NCBI GenBank assembly: GCA_963682025.1
Contig: OY821519.1
Span: forward strand, 195,890,920 to 195,954,919
Direction of reading: 5' to 3'
Length of the DNA stretch: 64,000 nucleotides
From: Cordilura impudica
Lineage: Eukaryota; Arthropoda; Insecta; Diptera; Scathophagidae
Below, in pieces: positions 21,236 through 32,786 of this stretch. A program made the position numbers and the translations under genes. The notes under the pieces were generated by a model. The model was not told the origin of the DNA, made no database searches, and saw nothing but the letters and a program-made list of their open reading frames with translations. Position 1 is the first letter of the stretch. Each line of letters begins with the position of its first letter.

Positions 21236-23826
21236 TATACCCTCCACTCCAGTGTGTAGAAGGTATATATAAGTTTGTCATTCCGTTTGTAATAATTAGA
21301 AAAAAAATTTTGGACGCCATAAAATATATATATTTGTGAGTTGATATAGCGATGTCCGTCTGTGGTAATCACGATGACGGCATCAATCGGGCAGTTAGGG
21401 TGCTCGTTGACATAAAAAATGATTCATTAACATCCTGAAAAGTTTGCTATTTAAAATCGTCCAAATCGGTCGATTAGGGCCCGAGATTTGAATGAACTAA
21501 AAAAAGTCTTGAAAAAATATAATTTTCTATGTTGTTCTTGTCACGATCACGCCCTGGATAGTGCAGCTACAGTGATCATTTTTAGTGAGAATGATTCACC
21601 AAATTCATGGGAAGATTTCTATTTCAAAAATCATTAAAATCGGTGGAACAGGTCCAGGGAAATCTCTGAAAAAGTAAAAAAAAAAAAAAATTTAAAATAT
21701 GATGATTCTATATTGTTCTTGTTGTTATTCTAAATGTTGTGTTGTTGTCATAGATGGACTTGTTGTTTTTGTGGTCGTTGTGGTAATAATATAATAAAAA
21801 CTAACCCTTTGTACATTTTGTTTTATTAACTCTGGTAGAAAAATTTAAAAGTTTCCATTGTTTTGGCATCACTCTAAAAATTTGTTAGATCATTTCTGTT
21901 ATTACCACGAGCCTGCCTGCAAAATTTCAGACCGAATGGCTCACGGGAAATTGGTTAAAACCGATACAAAATTTTTTTGACAAGCAGACACTACGAGTTA
22001 ATATAAAGGGAGTAAAAATTCACCAACATCTTAAGCAAATAATGCTAAAATAATTAGTTGTTAATAAAAAAAAAAAAATAATGTAAATATAGCAAAAAAA
22101 AATTTTATGTATAAATTTATTTATAAATTTATATAAACATATTAAATAATACAAATAATATACATATATTATATATGTATATCCATAACAACTGCATGTT
22201 AGAAATAATTCGGTATATTATTTTATTTACATAAAATTCTGCAATATTTTGTTGTGAGGAAAATACATTTCTTTTGCATTAACAGAGTGTCACTTCATTT
22301 TGCTCAGCGTGACTATGCCACAGTAGATGGCGCCACAATTTTTGTTTGTTCTAATTAGCTTTGCAATAGTTATTTCTATTTTAACATGAATGTCAATATT
22401 TTCAAATAGATATCATACAGAACAATGTTAAGAGTATACACGGGCTGGTCTTATATTTCATACGTTTTTTCATTATTCTATTACAAATATGAACATAAGT
22501 TTGGCATATTAACTTTTCGTTGTCTTTACAAAATAGAGTTACCGAGTTCATCAATGAGTTTTTTGCTTTGAAAACAATTCTACATAGTTATATAGAATTA
22601 TTATTCTGCTTTACCTACAAAATATCTGATTGCGATTACATCTAATTTTTAAAAATTGTTTATAATTACTAAAGCATTATTATACACATAAATACAAAAT
22701 TGCACTTTTTAAATTTTCCATTCAAATTTAAGAAAATATCAATTCTAAAAACTGGAATTAAAAATTTCCAATTATAAATTACAATTAATTGAATTTCAGA
22801 AAATCATATCAAAACGTCGGAAATTATAATTTTAAATTTAGAAGACATCAATTGCATCTTTAATATATAAATTTTATTCGTTAAACACAAATTGAAATTA
22901 AAAAAAAAAAACCAAATACCTATGTTTACATTAAAAGAATTTTTACATTTAAAAAAAATATTGACATTCAGGAGAAATTAATAGCTTTTCAGTATCGCGA
23001 TTCAGTAACTTCTTTTAACGATAGTCGAATCGTTAAAAAAGAAAATTACAAAATGATCAGTAAAATTTTTAAACGATATTCGCTATTGTTAAAGTCAGCT
23101 GTTGTTGTTATCTAAACGACAACCATTTTTGTGTTGTTTATTCAATCAATAAAAACTTAAATTTTTAGGTTGAAATGTCGTCATACATAAATAAAAATCG
23201 TAAAATAGTGAAAATATTTTGCTTTAATTAAAAACTTTTTTATATAAATAAAAAAAATAAATAGCATATTCAATTCATTATTTCATTTTCAAATAAATAC
23301 ACAGAAATATTAGTAAAAAAATAAAGATATTAAACATAAACATAAAATCATCCTGTCAAACACGAAGTAATTTGTTTTTTTCTATTCTTCTTTGTGTTTT
23401 TCGCTTATTTTGACAGAGATGCCACTCGTTTACAATTTAAATAAATAGAAAAATAGATTTGTCGACTGTCGTTAAGATGTATGTACTTAGTGAATCACTT
23501 AATCCTTAGTGCAAACAACAATAACTGTCGATATATTTTGCGATTGTCGGATCGTTGAAATTTACAGAATCACACTACAGAAAACATTAATTTAAATTCA
23601 ATGAATTAATTTTAGAAAACGTCAAATGATATTTATAACCTAAATGCATGCCGATCAGCAACCACGATGAAAAGACGAAAACCAACCCAAAGAATTTGCT
23701 GAAATAATTTGGTATTAAGTTTAACAAATTGTTTACTTTTTCATTTACATTTATTATCAAGACTCAAACCGAGGTGGAGGGTATCAAAGATTCGCCACAG
23801 CCGAATTTAACACTCTTACTTGTTTA
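21236..23826 (+). repeat. Fly repeat with TATACCCTCCACT start and AAGTAAGAGTG end (copy Q1)
   Basis: Begins TATACCCTCCACTCCAGTG, with GTATATATAAGTTTGTCATT and GATGTCCGTCTGTGG. It ends GGTGGAGGGTATCAAAG, GCCGAATTTAACACTC, TTACTTGTTT. The middle (about 22015-23750) is AT-rich and may hold further insertions. No ORF. Confidence 0.6.
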
Positions 23827-23856
23827 AATTCATTTTAGTTTAATTCATACATTCAC

Positions 23857-24941
23857 TTAAAACAAATAACAAAATGAGATTGATCTTTTTTGGTATAAAA
23901 AAAAAATTACTTCAAAAAACTTAAATTTATGTGGTAGTGAAAAAGAACTGGCGATTGAAGCCTGCTTAGAGTTGGCTTGCTTCCATTTTTTGTGCATTTC
24001 TTCAAAACGGGTTTCCAAATTGTTTAATTTTTTATATGCCATAAAATCATTTAAAGCAAAAGCTTTCAAACGTGCAATCTGTGTTATGGCTTCTTTGAAC
24101 GATTTAATTTTATCGATTTCTTGCTCTACAACATCCTCTTCTGAATCACTTGATATTATTTCTGGAGTTTGTGCATTTTTAAAGTTTATTTCAATGTCAT
24201 CGTTTTCAGTGTACGCAGTGTTATCGATGTTTAAAAATTCTTCAAAACTAGTCCCGTTAGTTTCTGAAATTCTTTGAAAATTCAGTAGTGTTGCTAATGG
24301 CACATCATCTTCGGTATCAAATTCGTTTACAATTTGGTGTTGATCCATGAATCCGGCTTTGCGAAAACAGTTTTTTATTGTAGAAGGTTCAACTTTATTC
24401 CATGCGATTTTCATAAAACATATTGCGTCCAGAACAGTGATACTCTTTGAAAGCTCTGATACTGATTTGGCCAAACTCATTTTTGAGATTACGTAATTCA
24501 AAATCAAACTTCTATAGTTAACTTTAAAACTTTGAATTATGCCTTGGTCCAGAGGTTGGCAAACCGATGTTGTATTTGCTGGCAAAAAGCTTACATTAAT
24601 ATTGGTAAGTGACAAGTCCCTAGGATGATAATCTATTTTCTCAGCTATTTCTTTAGCCTTTGCCTTTACAATTGATCCTGATATAGGCAAATTCTTGCTT
24701 CTGGCAATTGCAAACCAACCAAACCCATCTTGTCAACTTCCAAACCTTTTGTCGAAAGACAATTCTTTTTATAATTTATGTTAAATCCAGATTGCCATTT
24801 GGCTCTAAGATGTTCCTTATCTTTTCGAATGCTCGAATACCTTTTTGTAATCTCACGTACTGAAAGTTTGTCTTGTTCTTGAACATTTATAATTTTAATT
24901 TTTTTTTTAATGTAAGAGAATTTCGCCCAGCCATGTGACAA
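23857..24941 (-). pseudogene. Tigger/pogo-like transposase, internally deleted
   Basis: At 24941-24666 there is a CENP-B/Psq-like DNA-binding domain (QEQDKLSVREITKRYSSIRK, then AKWQSGF). At 24690-23857 the frame has LPISGSIVKAKAKEIAEKI, then FLPANTTSVCQPLDQGIIQS, the third-aspartate region of pogo/Tigger DDD transposases, and an acidic, glutamate-rich C-terminus. Between ISGS...EKI and FLPANTT the body carrying the first two catalytic aspartates is missing, and the N-terminal and central parts are frame-shifted at about 24690. It cannot be catalytic. Confidence 0.85.
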
Positions 24942-25364
24942 TTAAAATTCTTCGATAAATTTGTTATAACACCTTACTCAATCAACACTTACTCTCAAAT
25001 GAATTCGCTTAAAAAAACTTCAAAGAAAACCACGCAAGAAACTGTCAATGATAGAAAAAAGGGAAATCACACAACTTAAAATGTATGTGTAGTGTTGCTG
25101 CGGCTTAAGTGCAAATAGTATGGTAATGATTTTTATATATGAATGAACAAGTTTTGTATGTTTTTCTCGTATTTGCTAAATTTTTTTTCCGTCTACTGGA
25201 GGTGTTTTACAGAAAAAAGGTGTCCGCGTCCGGCCATTGGAGTGTCCGTCCAGCAGAGAGAAATTTGTTTTAACAACACTTTGAAAAACAAAGGGGAAAA
25301 TTGTCCGTTTCATAGAGGTGATCGATCGCCTACGGGAGGTGTCCGTTAGTAGATTTTTCACTCT

Positions 25365-25860
25365 ATTGCCTTAAAGTAAGGATTACCAAGCTTAGTGAAT
25401 TATTTTTGCAAAGCATACGGGACTTCAATTCAATTCGCCTTTGCAACTCGGTACTTTCAAATATACAGTTTATAAGCAACACAATGCATTTTAAAAAGAC
25501 CCTTTTTCATTTCTTTAATTGATCTTTTATTTATTTTTTTTTTTAATTTATAATTTATATATTTTAAAATGTTTTAATGTTTAGTTTTTAATTTTATTTT
25601 TATTTATAATTTGTAACTTTAAATTTTTTTATTTTTTAATTTTTGAATTAAATTTTTTTTTATATTTTTAATATTTAATTATTTATTTTTATTTTTTTGT
25701 TTCTGATTTTTGGTTTTTTAATTATTAATTTTTAAAGAGTACTTTTTTCAAAAGAGGGTATTTTTTTAAAAAAAAGGGTACTTGTTATTTTACTTTGTAG
25801 GGATACAACAATAAGAATTACAGCATATAAATATCTTAAGAAAAACAACAAACACTCTGA
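25365..25860. other. Very AT-rich stretch
   Basis: Simple AT sequence (25510-25790 is almost only A and T). Nothing is recognised. Confidence 0.5.
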
Positions 25861-26085
25861 ACATTTTTATTTTTTCAAAAGTTTTTTTTTATGATTTTCA
25901 TTCATATCTCGTGACCTTTTGGACCGATTTTGATGATTTTAAATAGCAACTCCTTTGGGACGTTAGTAAATAATTGTGTTGAAAAAGTAAGAGTCTAGCT
26001 TAGTTATTGAGGGTGTGATCGTGATGTCCACAGGCAGACGGACAAACGATCGTCGCTAAATTAACTTCCCTTGTTATAAGAATTG
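25860..26085 (-). repeat. Fly repeat copy Q2, inner part
   Basis: The reverse complement matches Q1 near 21350-21490: TCGGTCGATTAGGGC-like, GTTTGCTATTTAAAATC and GTCCGTCTG blocks. Together with 17268 it suggests a single copy split by later insertions. Confidence 0.5.
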
Positions 26086-26253
26086 CCTGATTTAAAGTGG
26101 ACTAAACTTTTAGTGCAATTAAACTATTTTTAATTAGTTACTCGCTTTTTTATAGCTTTTATTTTTTTAAGCAGATCCATAGGAAAATATGTCAAATTTG
26201 GAATTTATTTGCTTTTGTTTTAATAAACTTGCTCAAACGTTTGCTTATTGCAA

Positions 26254-26560
26254 AATGGCACCGAAACTTAAGGATAGCACAATTGCTGAAAGAAAAATCA
26301 TTATGCATCTATATAATGGGAAGAAGCCGTATTATTATAAGAAGTATAAGAAGTATCGTTTTAAAACTGAATAACATTTGAAAGTAAAAAGAGATCGGGT
26401 CGCCCTAGAATTTTAACAGAGAGAGAAATATCTTCCATTATGCGGACTGTAAAAACAAATCTAAAAAACATTAACGGGGATTGCGGTTGAAGTAATAAAA
26501 GATTTTAAAAAGGATGTCAGCCCAAGAACTATAATTGTTTTTGAATTATTTTTGCAATGT
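26254..26560 (+). pseudogene. Tc1-like transposase N-terminus, deleted
   Basis: An ATG at 26255 starts MAPKLKDSTIAERKIIMHLY, a helix-turn-helix N-terminus, then after a deletion FKTE, and in other frames GRPRILTEREISSIMRTVKT and VIKDFKKDVSPRTI. These are the DNA-binding domain blocks of a Tc1-family transposase. The catalytic domain is absent: the right terminal repeat follows within about 120 bp. Dead. Confidence 0.75.
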
Positions 26561-26847
26561 CATGTTTGTTTCACTTCATCTGTTAATAGCTATAGCTTAA
26601 CTTTTCTTTAAATATATTTTTGTGTATTAAAAAAGCGGTTAAATCTGATAATAATTACTGTGCCAACATTTTTGTCTGGTACTGTATGTACTTCTGGGCT
26701 GATAATCATGGTACAAATGTACTTTTTATGGTACAATTAAAACTTACAATAAAAACTTCTGTTTTTTCCTTGTGTTTTTATATACGATACAATTGAATTA
26801 AAATGTCCTTTATTTTGTAATTTTATAATAAAAAATAAATAAAAAAA

Positions 26848-27390
26848 TTATAGATGGTCTAGATCGACTTTACGATACCCTATACGAGTAATGGTCTTAG
26901 ATCCTACTTTGCTGATGTCATAATTGGATATAGAAAATAAGAATAAACCAAGTTTTAGTGGAATTGGTTTTTATGTGTGGCCTGAAGATATGAAAAAGTT
27001 CATATTGGCTTCAATTTCTCTATGGCAAACAGGTCAAAAAATATACCGATCATTACCATATTTATTAAAGTCACTGACTTTACTGAAAAGGATATTCAAA
27101 CTAAATTTTAGAAAGATTTGTGCAACATGTAAGTCAATCTCATATGGATCATTTTTACGGAAGTTAGGTCTGAACATGAAACGGTTTTACCAGTTTAAAT
27201 AGCGATCGTACAATGCCAGCCAAAACTTACATACCAAATGTCATCAAAATATATTTTTATTTGTAGACGTAGGGACATCGCTAAATCGATTCAGAAAGTG
27301 ATTCTGAGTCGATCGGTATAATAAAAGGTCGGTTCAAGTCAAATATTTTTGGTTACAAACATAAGCAGAAACTCATTATACCCTCAGGGA
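26848..27390 (-). repeat. Palindrome-end fly repeat, copy 2
   Basis: Starts at a decayed palindrome GATGGTCTAGATCGACT, then TACGATACCCTATACG, and ends CTCATTATACCCTCAG. It shares AAGTGATTCTGAGTCGATCG and TAGGTCTGAACATG with the other copies. It is more diverged than the copies near 41 and 48 kb. Confidence 0.7.
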
Positions 27391-28285
27391 CAAGAAGGTA
27401 CTATTTTTAACTGGTTAATACTATTTGGAAAATACTTATCGTCATCTCTGATGTAGTTATTTCACCTCAAACACGCAATCCACAAGAATCCAGCAGAATA
27501 TCTACATTTTGATTTCATTTTTAGAGGCTGTAAAAAATTTCATCTCTCAATAAACTTTAATTTATTTTCTTACTGACATAGGTTTCCACTGGAGATTTAC
27601 AGAAGCAATGTCTACGAAAAGGAAAATAGTCATAAAGTTTATGTTAGCCGGCATGGCATGCACTCATATAATACTACTCAAGATTCCAAACGCCTTCACG
27701 TAAATCATACGTACATTTGTACAAAAACAGTTAAACAATTTTAATACAATTTGTTGCTGTGTCTTGATGATAGATCTTAATCCCCCTCAAAGAAAAAAAA
27801 AATAAAAAATAATAATAAAAAGAATGTTGATATATAACACACAATTACGAGGGAGTGAGTCTTTGTGCCACAAAATAATCATTGTGGCATATGAATATTT
27901 TATAATACTTAAAAATGTAAGTCCGTTTTTGTTACAGCGTTTAGGTATTTTTTTTAAGGTTTTCTTAAAAGAAGGGAGCGCAACATATTTAAAGGAATCA
28001 ATTCTTTAATCGGAATGAGCAGGTTTTAGACAATTTTAAGTTTTTTTTTGCGGATTTCCTAACCATTTTATTCTTTACACATTTTCGTTGTTAATGCAGA
28101 ATTGTGCAAGTTTAATATTGTCGAAGTGCACACTTGCTAGGATCCATACACCAAAAATAAAAAACTGTCATACTATGAAAAAATAAAAAAATAAGCTGAT
28201 TTTTTTTTTTTTTTTTTTTAAATAAATTATTAAGCTATTTATTAGTTTTTTTTTTTTTTAATTTTATTTAATGTTTATTGTCTAC
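27391..28285. other. Gene-free stretch with nothing recognised
   Basis: AT-rich DNA with poly-T and poly-A tracts (28199-28220 and others). No gene or element ends found. Confidence 0.5.
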
Positions 28286-28289
28286 AATA

Positions 28290-29120
28290 AATTTTATTCG
28301 GGTAAAGTACGAAAGAAAATAAAAATTCATAAAAAAAAAATGTATTCGTACATTTGAAACAAAAAACAAAATTTACTTTAAATATTCCATAAGGTAGTAA
28401 CTGTGAGACGATTTGGTATCGAATTAACCAACTTTAAAGTATCCTCTTTACTTATTTTACCGCACTCATCCAAAATGACGCTTTATCATTGAAGTTTTTT
28501 TATGCTGACGGATTCAGCGCTCCAGTGAATCCACAAATGCTCTATAGGATTGAGATCGGGTGATTGGATATGTGATTTCAATTGATTTTTAGTATTGTAG
28601 ACCAAGTCCAGCTTGGAACTTTGATTGTCTTCAATGCTCAGTTGTTTTGCGTTTTGTTTTAAATTGTTTGTGTCCACCATATTTAACTGTTTACTTTACT
28701 TAATGCAGTTGCACTTTTTCACAAACTAACTTTTTTCCTTTAAGGACAAAGGCGCAAAACTTGCTTTCATCTAAAAATAAAACACGTCTCCAAAGTGCTG
28801 GAGCCTTGTTTACATACTCATTTGCCAAGTCCATATTTTATTTTCTACTGACATCAGAAATTAATGGTTTTCTTCGTGCTACATGACCATGATAGCCAGA
28901 TTTTTTTTAATATTCCGCGAACGTTATATGCATGCATGTCTGCTATTTGGAGGGGCGAGGTTTTGAAAAATTGAATTGGTGAATTTGTAGTTTTGAACGA
29001 CGAACTGCACGGAGGCGTGGCTTTTGCCTATGATCCGAACTATTTCACGAACATATTTACCCTCATATCTAAGCTTTAGGATAATTTTTGTCCCGTCAGT
29101 CCAAAGGAAATATAGTTAAG
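28290..29120 (-). pseudogene. Tc1-like transposase remnant, almost full length
   Basis: From 29120 downward the minus strand gives ILKLRYEGKYVREIVRIIGK (DNA-binding domain), then APALWRRVLFLDESKF (first catalytic D), then QSPDLNPIEHLWIH (the E region) at about 28540, and a C-terminus DECGKISKEDTLKLVNSIPN at about 28430. Several frame changes and stops separate these blocks and the QDND second-D block is lost, so it is dead. Clear terminal repeats were not found. Confidence 0.8.
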
Positions 29121-29217
29121 TCCAATCTACTTCATACAAAAAGGTTTTTCTTCTACTAAAATAAAATCGAGGTAACAGTCCTGTACAAAAAATATAGAAA
29201 AATCCAAAATTATTATA

Positions 29218-30715
29218 CGCTGAACATTCTGGATGGTCAATTGAGGCCAATACACCCGAAAATGTCGAAAAATCCACGATATGGTGTTGGCCAATCGAAG
29301 AGTAAAAGTGCGTGAGATTGTTGATGCCATAGGCATTTCAAATGGCAGTTTGATTTCGATTTTAAATGATCAGTTGGGTTTAAAGCCGGCCACTCACGTA
29401 CAGTTTTAACTGTCAGTTTCAACTGTTCAGTTATAACTGACATACTTAACTGTGAACTAGGATGTACACACACGTGCAGTTCAATACTTCAGTTTTTAAC
29501 ATGTATTCGAACGAGCAGGACGGTTTGGCGCTCTCGGTGTACTTTTTGTAATTTTACAAAAAAAAAATTAAACAGCGTAAACAGTGGTGCAAGAAGTGGT
29601 TATTACAACGAAATTTATCTTCCCACATTAATTTATTAAAAGAATTAATAAACTAATTATATTGCAATTAAATCAACTATCACTTGGTTTTGTTTACGCG
29701 ACATGATACGCACTCTCGATCGACACAAATTGCACTGATAACGGTACAGTTGTACCCCCACACACGTTCACTTTAGTTGAAACTGTCAGTTAAAAATATA
29801 AAAATTTGAAATTTCTCAGTTAAACTGAACAGTTGAGCTGAACTGTCAGTTATTACCCACATACGTACAGTTTTAACTGAACGGTTGAAACTGACAGTTA
29901 AAACTGTACGTGAGTGGCCGGCTTAAAAAAGCTGTCTGCAAGATGGGTGCCGCGTTTGTTCTCAATTGACCATAAACGTAATCGTGTGACAACTTCAAAG
30001 CATTGTTTGGAGTTGAAACATGGATCCATTACAACACTCCGGAGACCAAGCAGCAGTTTATGCAATGGATTTCTCCGGGTGAATCGGCTCCTAAGAAGGC
30101 CAAGGTAAGTTTATCGGCCAATAAGGTGATGGCAACAGTTTTTTGGGATACACGCGGGATAATCCCCATCGATTACCTTCAAAAGGAAAAAAAAATAAAC
30201 GGCGAATATTGTGTCAACTTATTGGACCGATTTAACGAGGATTTAAAAAAAACGACCCCATATGGCCATGAAAAAAGTTCTTTTTCATCAAGATAATGCA
30301 CGGGTGCACACGTGTGCAGTCTCAATGGCAAAATTCCATGAATTGGGCTACGAATTGGTACCTCATCCGCCATATTCTCCGGATTTAGCCCCCAGTGACT
30401 ACTTCCTATTTCCAAACCTAAAGAAATGGCTCGCTGGAAAGAGATTTAGCTCTAACGATGAAATTATTGATCAAACAAGCGCCTGATTTATGGACCTCGA
30501 AAAATCCTATTTTTTGGAAGGGATACAAAAATTGGAGAAACGTTGGACTAAGTGTATTGAGCTAAAAGGAGATTATGTTGAAAAATAAATTTTTATTTAT
30601 TTTTTTTTTTTTTTCATTAGAAAAATATATACATGATCTTAAACCGAACAATAAATGACTAATTAAAAAAAAAACTTTCATTCTAAAAGTCACGGACTTA
30701 TTGATCCGCCCTCAT
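29218..30715 (+). pseudogene. mariner-family element, copy M2, split by a MITE
   Basis: Same family as M1 and M3. The N-terminal part ends at 29383 (NDQLG) and resumes after the MITE at 29924. All three catalytic aspartate regions are seen: VFWDTRGIIPIDYL, FHQDNARVHT and HPPYSPDLAPSDYFLFP, that is a DD34D mariner. A frameshift near 30290 and a stop after DQTSA remain. The right terminal repeat ends at 30715 (TAAAAGTCACGGACTTAT, then CCGCCCTCA). The left terminal repeat is missing. It is the best preserved member of this family here, although inactive. Confidence 0.88.
29384..29923. mobile_element. 540-bp MITE with TWA-type 3-bp target duplication
   Basis: Ends AGCCGGCCACTCACGTACAG at 29384 and its exact complement at 29923; the TIR extends about 36 bp. 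TAA flanks both sides. Excision rejoins the mariner frame (compare M1 at 9700). The subterminal DNA is packed with AACTG/CAGTT repeats. A TAA duplication suggests PIF/Harbinger; no transposase inside. Confidence 0.85.
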
Positions 30716-30734
30716 ATATAGAAAAGGATTAAAT

Positions 30735-31600
30735 AATGTGTTGTCATCAACTTTAGGTAAATTCTTAAAGTTTCAGAGTTCTAGCTAGACGGGAAACTGA
30801 TGAATATTCAATCATAAATTTTCACCGCAAATATAAAAAAGATAAAGAGATTTAAAATAAAATCAGATACCTGAATACCTGAATACCTTTACAACAGAAT
30901 AACTTTTTGGAGGTCAATGCGAGGTAAAAAATTAACACTATACGATATAAAAAGCAAATATCTGAACGCCATTTCTTCCTGAATTCTATTCGCCTTTGGA
31001 ACCAACTACCCCCCAACATTCTTATTATTAGCAATGCAAGGCTCTTCAAACAAGCTATATTTAGCTTTAGCAATTTAGCTTAACTAAAATATTTTATAAT
31101 AACTATTATACTTCTTTTACTTATAATTGTCCAGTTAAATTTACTTAATTGTTTTAAATATTTAAAATTATATTAATTTTATTTTATTTTGTTTAACAAT
31201 ATTCCATGTTTGCCTTAATCTACCCAGTACTGTAATATAAGACATGTTCTTGTTGTATTGTATTTATCCTCAATAAATAAATAAATAAGTATATATAAAA
31301 AAAATTGAAGACATGCTTTTATACAACATGAGATGAACCGCGAAAAAAATAATGATCAGATCATGTTAATTACATAATGTGTTGTCCTTACTTTTCGAAA
31401 ATATTGAAAAGTTTCAGAGATCTAGCTAGTCGAGAAGGTGGTGAAAATTCAATTAAAAAAATCCCCTTTTAAGTTAACCGCGAGAAATAATAAACAAATC
31501 GTGGCAAAAATTATAAAATAATGTTTTGTCATCCACTTGCGCTAAATGCTAAAAGTTTTTGAAAATCGAGTTAAAAGATTCCGCCTCAAACAAATAAAGA
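30735..31600. repeat. Diverged 144-bp direct repeats, three copies
   Basis: The block TAATGTGTTGTC with following AGTTTCAGAG and TCTAGCTAG occurs at about 30735 and 31374, with a weaker third at 31518 (TAATGTTTTGTCATCCACTTG). Spacing between the second and third is 144 bp. A LINE 3' end lies between the first two. Confidence 0.6.
30870..31290 (+). pseudogene. LINE 3' end with oligo-A tail
   Basis: The plus strand encodes the extreme C-terminus of a LINE ORF2: RIRLWNQLPPNILIISNARLFK-like sequence followed by QAIFSFSNLA and a stop (about 30975-31080), the usual end RxxxxWNxLPxxI...FK. About 180 bp of AT-rich 3' UTR leads to (AATA)n at 31272-31290. 5' truncated. Confidence 0.7.
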
Positions 31601-32786
31601 AAAAAACAACAGCTTACAATTTATGAGAATTATAAACAGTTTCACTGGAATGCCATTTATGGGGCAAAGCTATAAAAATAAGAGAAATATGTCTGGGATT
31701 CTAAGATTCGATTTATATTTATATATAAGAACTGCAGTTTAACTGGAAACTGATACATTTAAATGATTACAACAAATATTATATGTATTTTAAACATTAA
31801 GTTAATTGCCCATTTAAAATATAAATATATTCACATTCCTTACAATTCTGTTTTGACCTATTAAAGTCGAAACAACTTTGGTTTTTTATATAAAAACAAT
31901 TCAAAGAAAATGATAAAAAATATATTTATTAAGGAGAGGAGGTTGAAGAAAAGGTTTTCAATATTATACCGAAGCTTAATATTTGTAAATGATTTTGTTT
32001 AAAGATATTAGGTAAAATATATTGAGCTTGAATTTTTAATAATGTATTGACTTTTTTTTTTTGGTAATGTTTTAAAAAAGTTCGTCGTTACAGACAGTAG
32101 AAATAGTCTGCTACTACGAACTTTTTTCTACCACAATGACATGTTCTGCATTTTAAATACTTGTTAACTGATATTAGGCACGTTCAATAACCAGCTCATG
32201 TTTGTAATGTGTTAAGAATATTAGATGATTTTTTTTCATACATTCGCTTTACCAAATTTAGGAAAAAGCAATTGAAAATAATAAAAAAATATAATTTTTT
32301 CAAATGTTTTTTTAAAAGGAATTGATGGCGATATGTAAACAAGCTATTAAGTGGCCATTTAAATAAATACTTAAAATGTTATATGGGTGGTAAATGAGAG
32401 AGCTAAATAAACGAACCAATATCATTATTTATTAACACTTTCAAAACCATTTAACCAAAACTTTAATATTAAATAAATTGTCAAAAAAAACACACTTTCT
32501 CTAGAATAAAATCAATTCCATAAGCAGAAATGACAGAAAAGCAAAAGTTTGCATAAAACTTGATCAGCAAAACAGGCGAATTCGTTCTTAAAGAATCATT
32601 TTTTTATTTCTTTATTATGATGTGTTTTTAAGTAACTTTCAAAGATGCCAATATTAAAATGCTATTATGAAAAAACACACAAAAATATTCATAATATCAA
32701 ATACAAATGGATTTTATCCAAATTAATATTGGGAATTAGAAATTAATACCAATTAAAAAAAGTAATAATTAAAAATACATTTATAA
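31600..32786. other. Gene-free stretch with nothing recognised
   Basis: AT-rich DNA without convincing frames, terminal repeats or tandem arrays. Confidence 0.5.

Larger units (their letters stand above)
21127..25364 (-). mobile_element. Tigger/pogo-like transposon split by a repeat insertion
   Basis: The left end at 21127 reads CAGTGAAATCTCCCGTAGGC after TA. The right end, read inward, is AGAGTGAAAAATCTACTAAC followed by CCTCCCGTAGGCGATC. Both share CTCCCGTAGGCG and CGGACACC, the layout of Tigger ends. The minus-strand transposase lies at 24941-23857. The repeat at 21236-23826 sits between the left end and the transposase 3' end. Confidence 0.75.
17191..26684 (+). mobile_element. Tc1-like element split by about 8.8 kb of nested insertions
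   Basis: The left end CAGTACCAGACAAAAATTTT at 17191 and the right end (reverse complement CAGTACCAGACAAAAATGTT at 26684) form a matching inverted pair, each next to TA. GGCACAGT follows in both. A Tc1-type transposase start lies just inside the right end. The distance is explained by later insertions between. That both ends belong to one copy is inference. Confidence 0.6.

Noticed and set aside
29384..29923. piggyBac-type element because TTAA is near both ends
   Set aside because: The symmetric TIR starting AGCCGG leaves TAA as the duplication, and there is no CCC-type piggyBac end; TWA-type is more consistent, though TTAA cannot be fully excluded.
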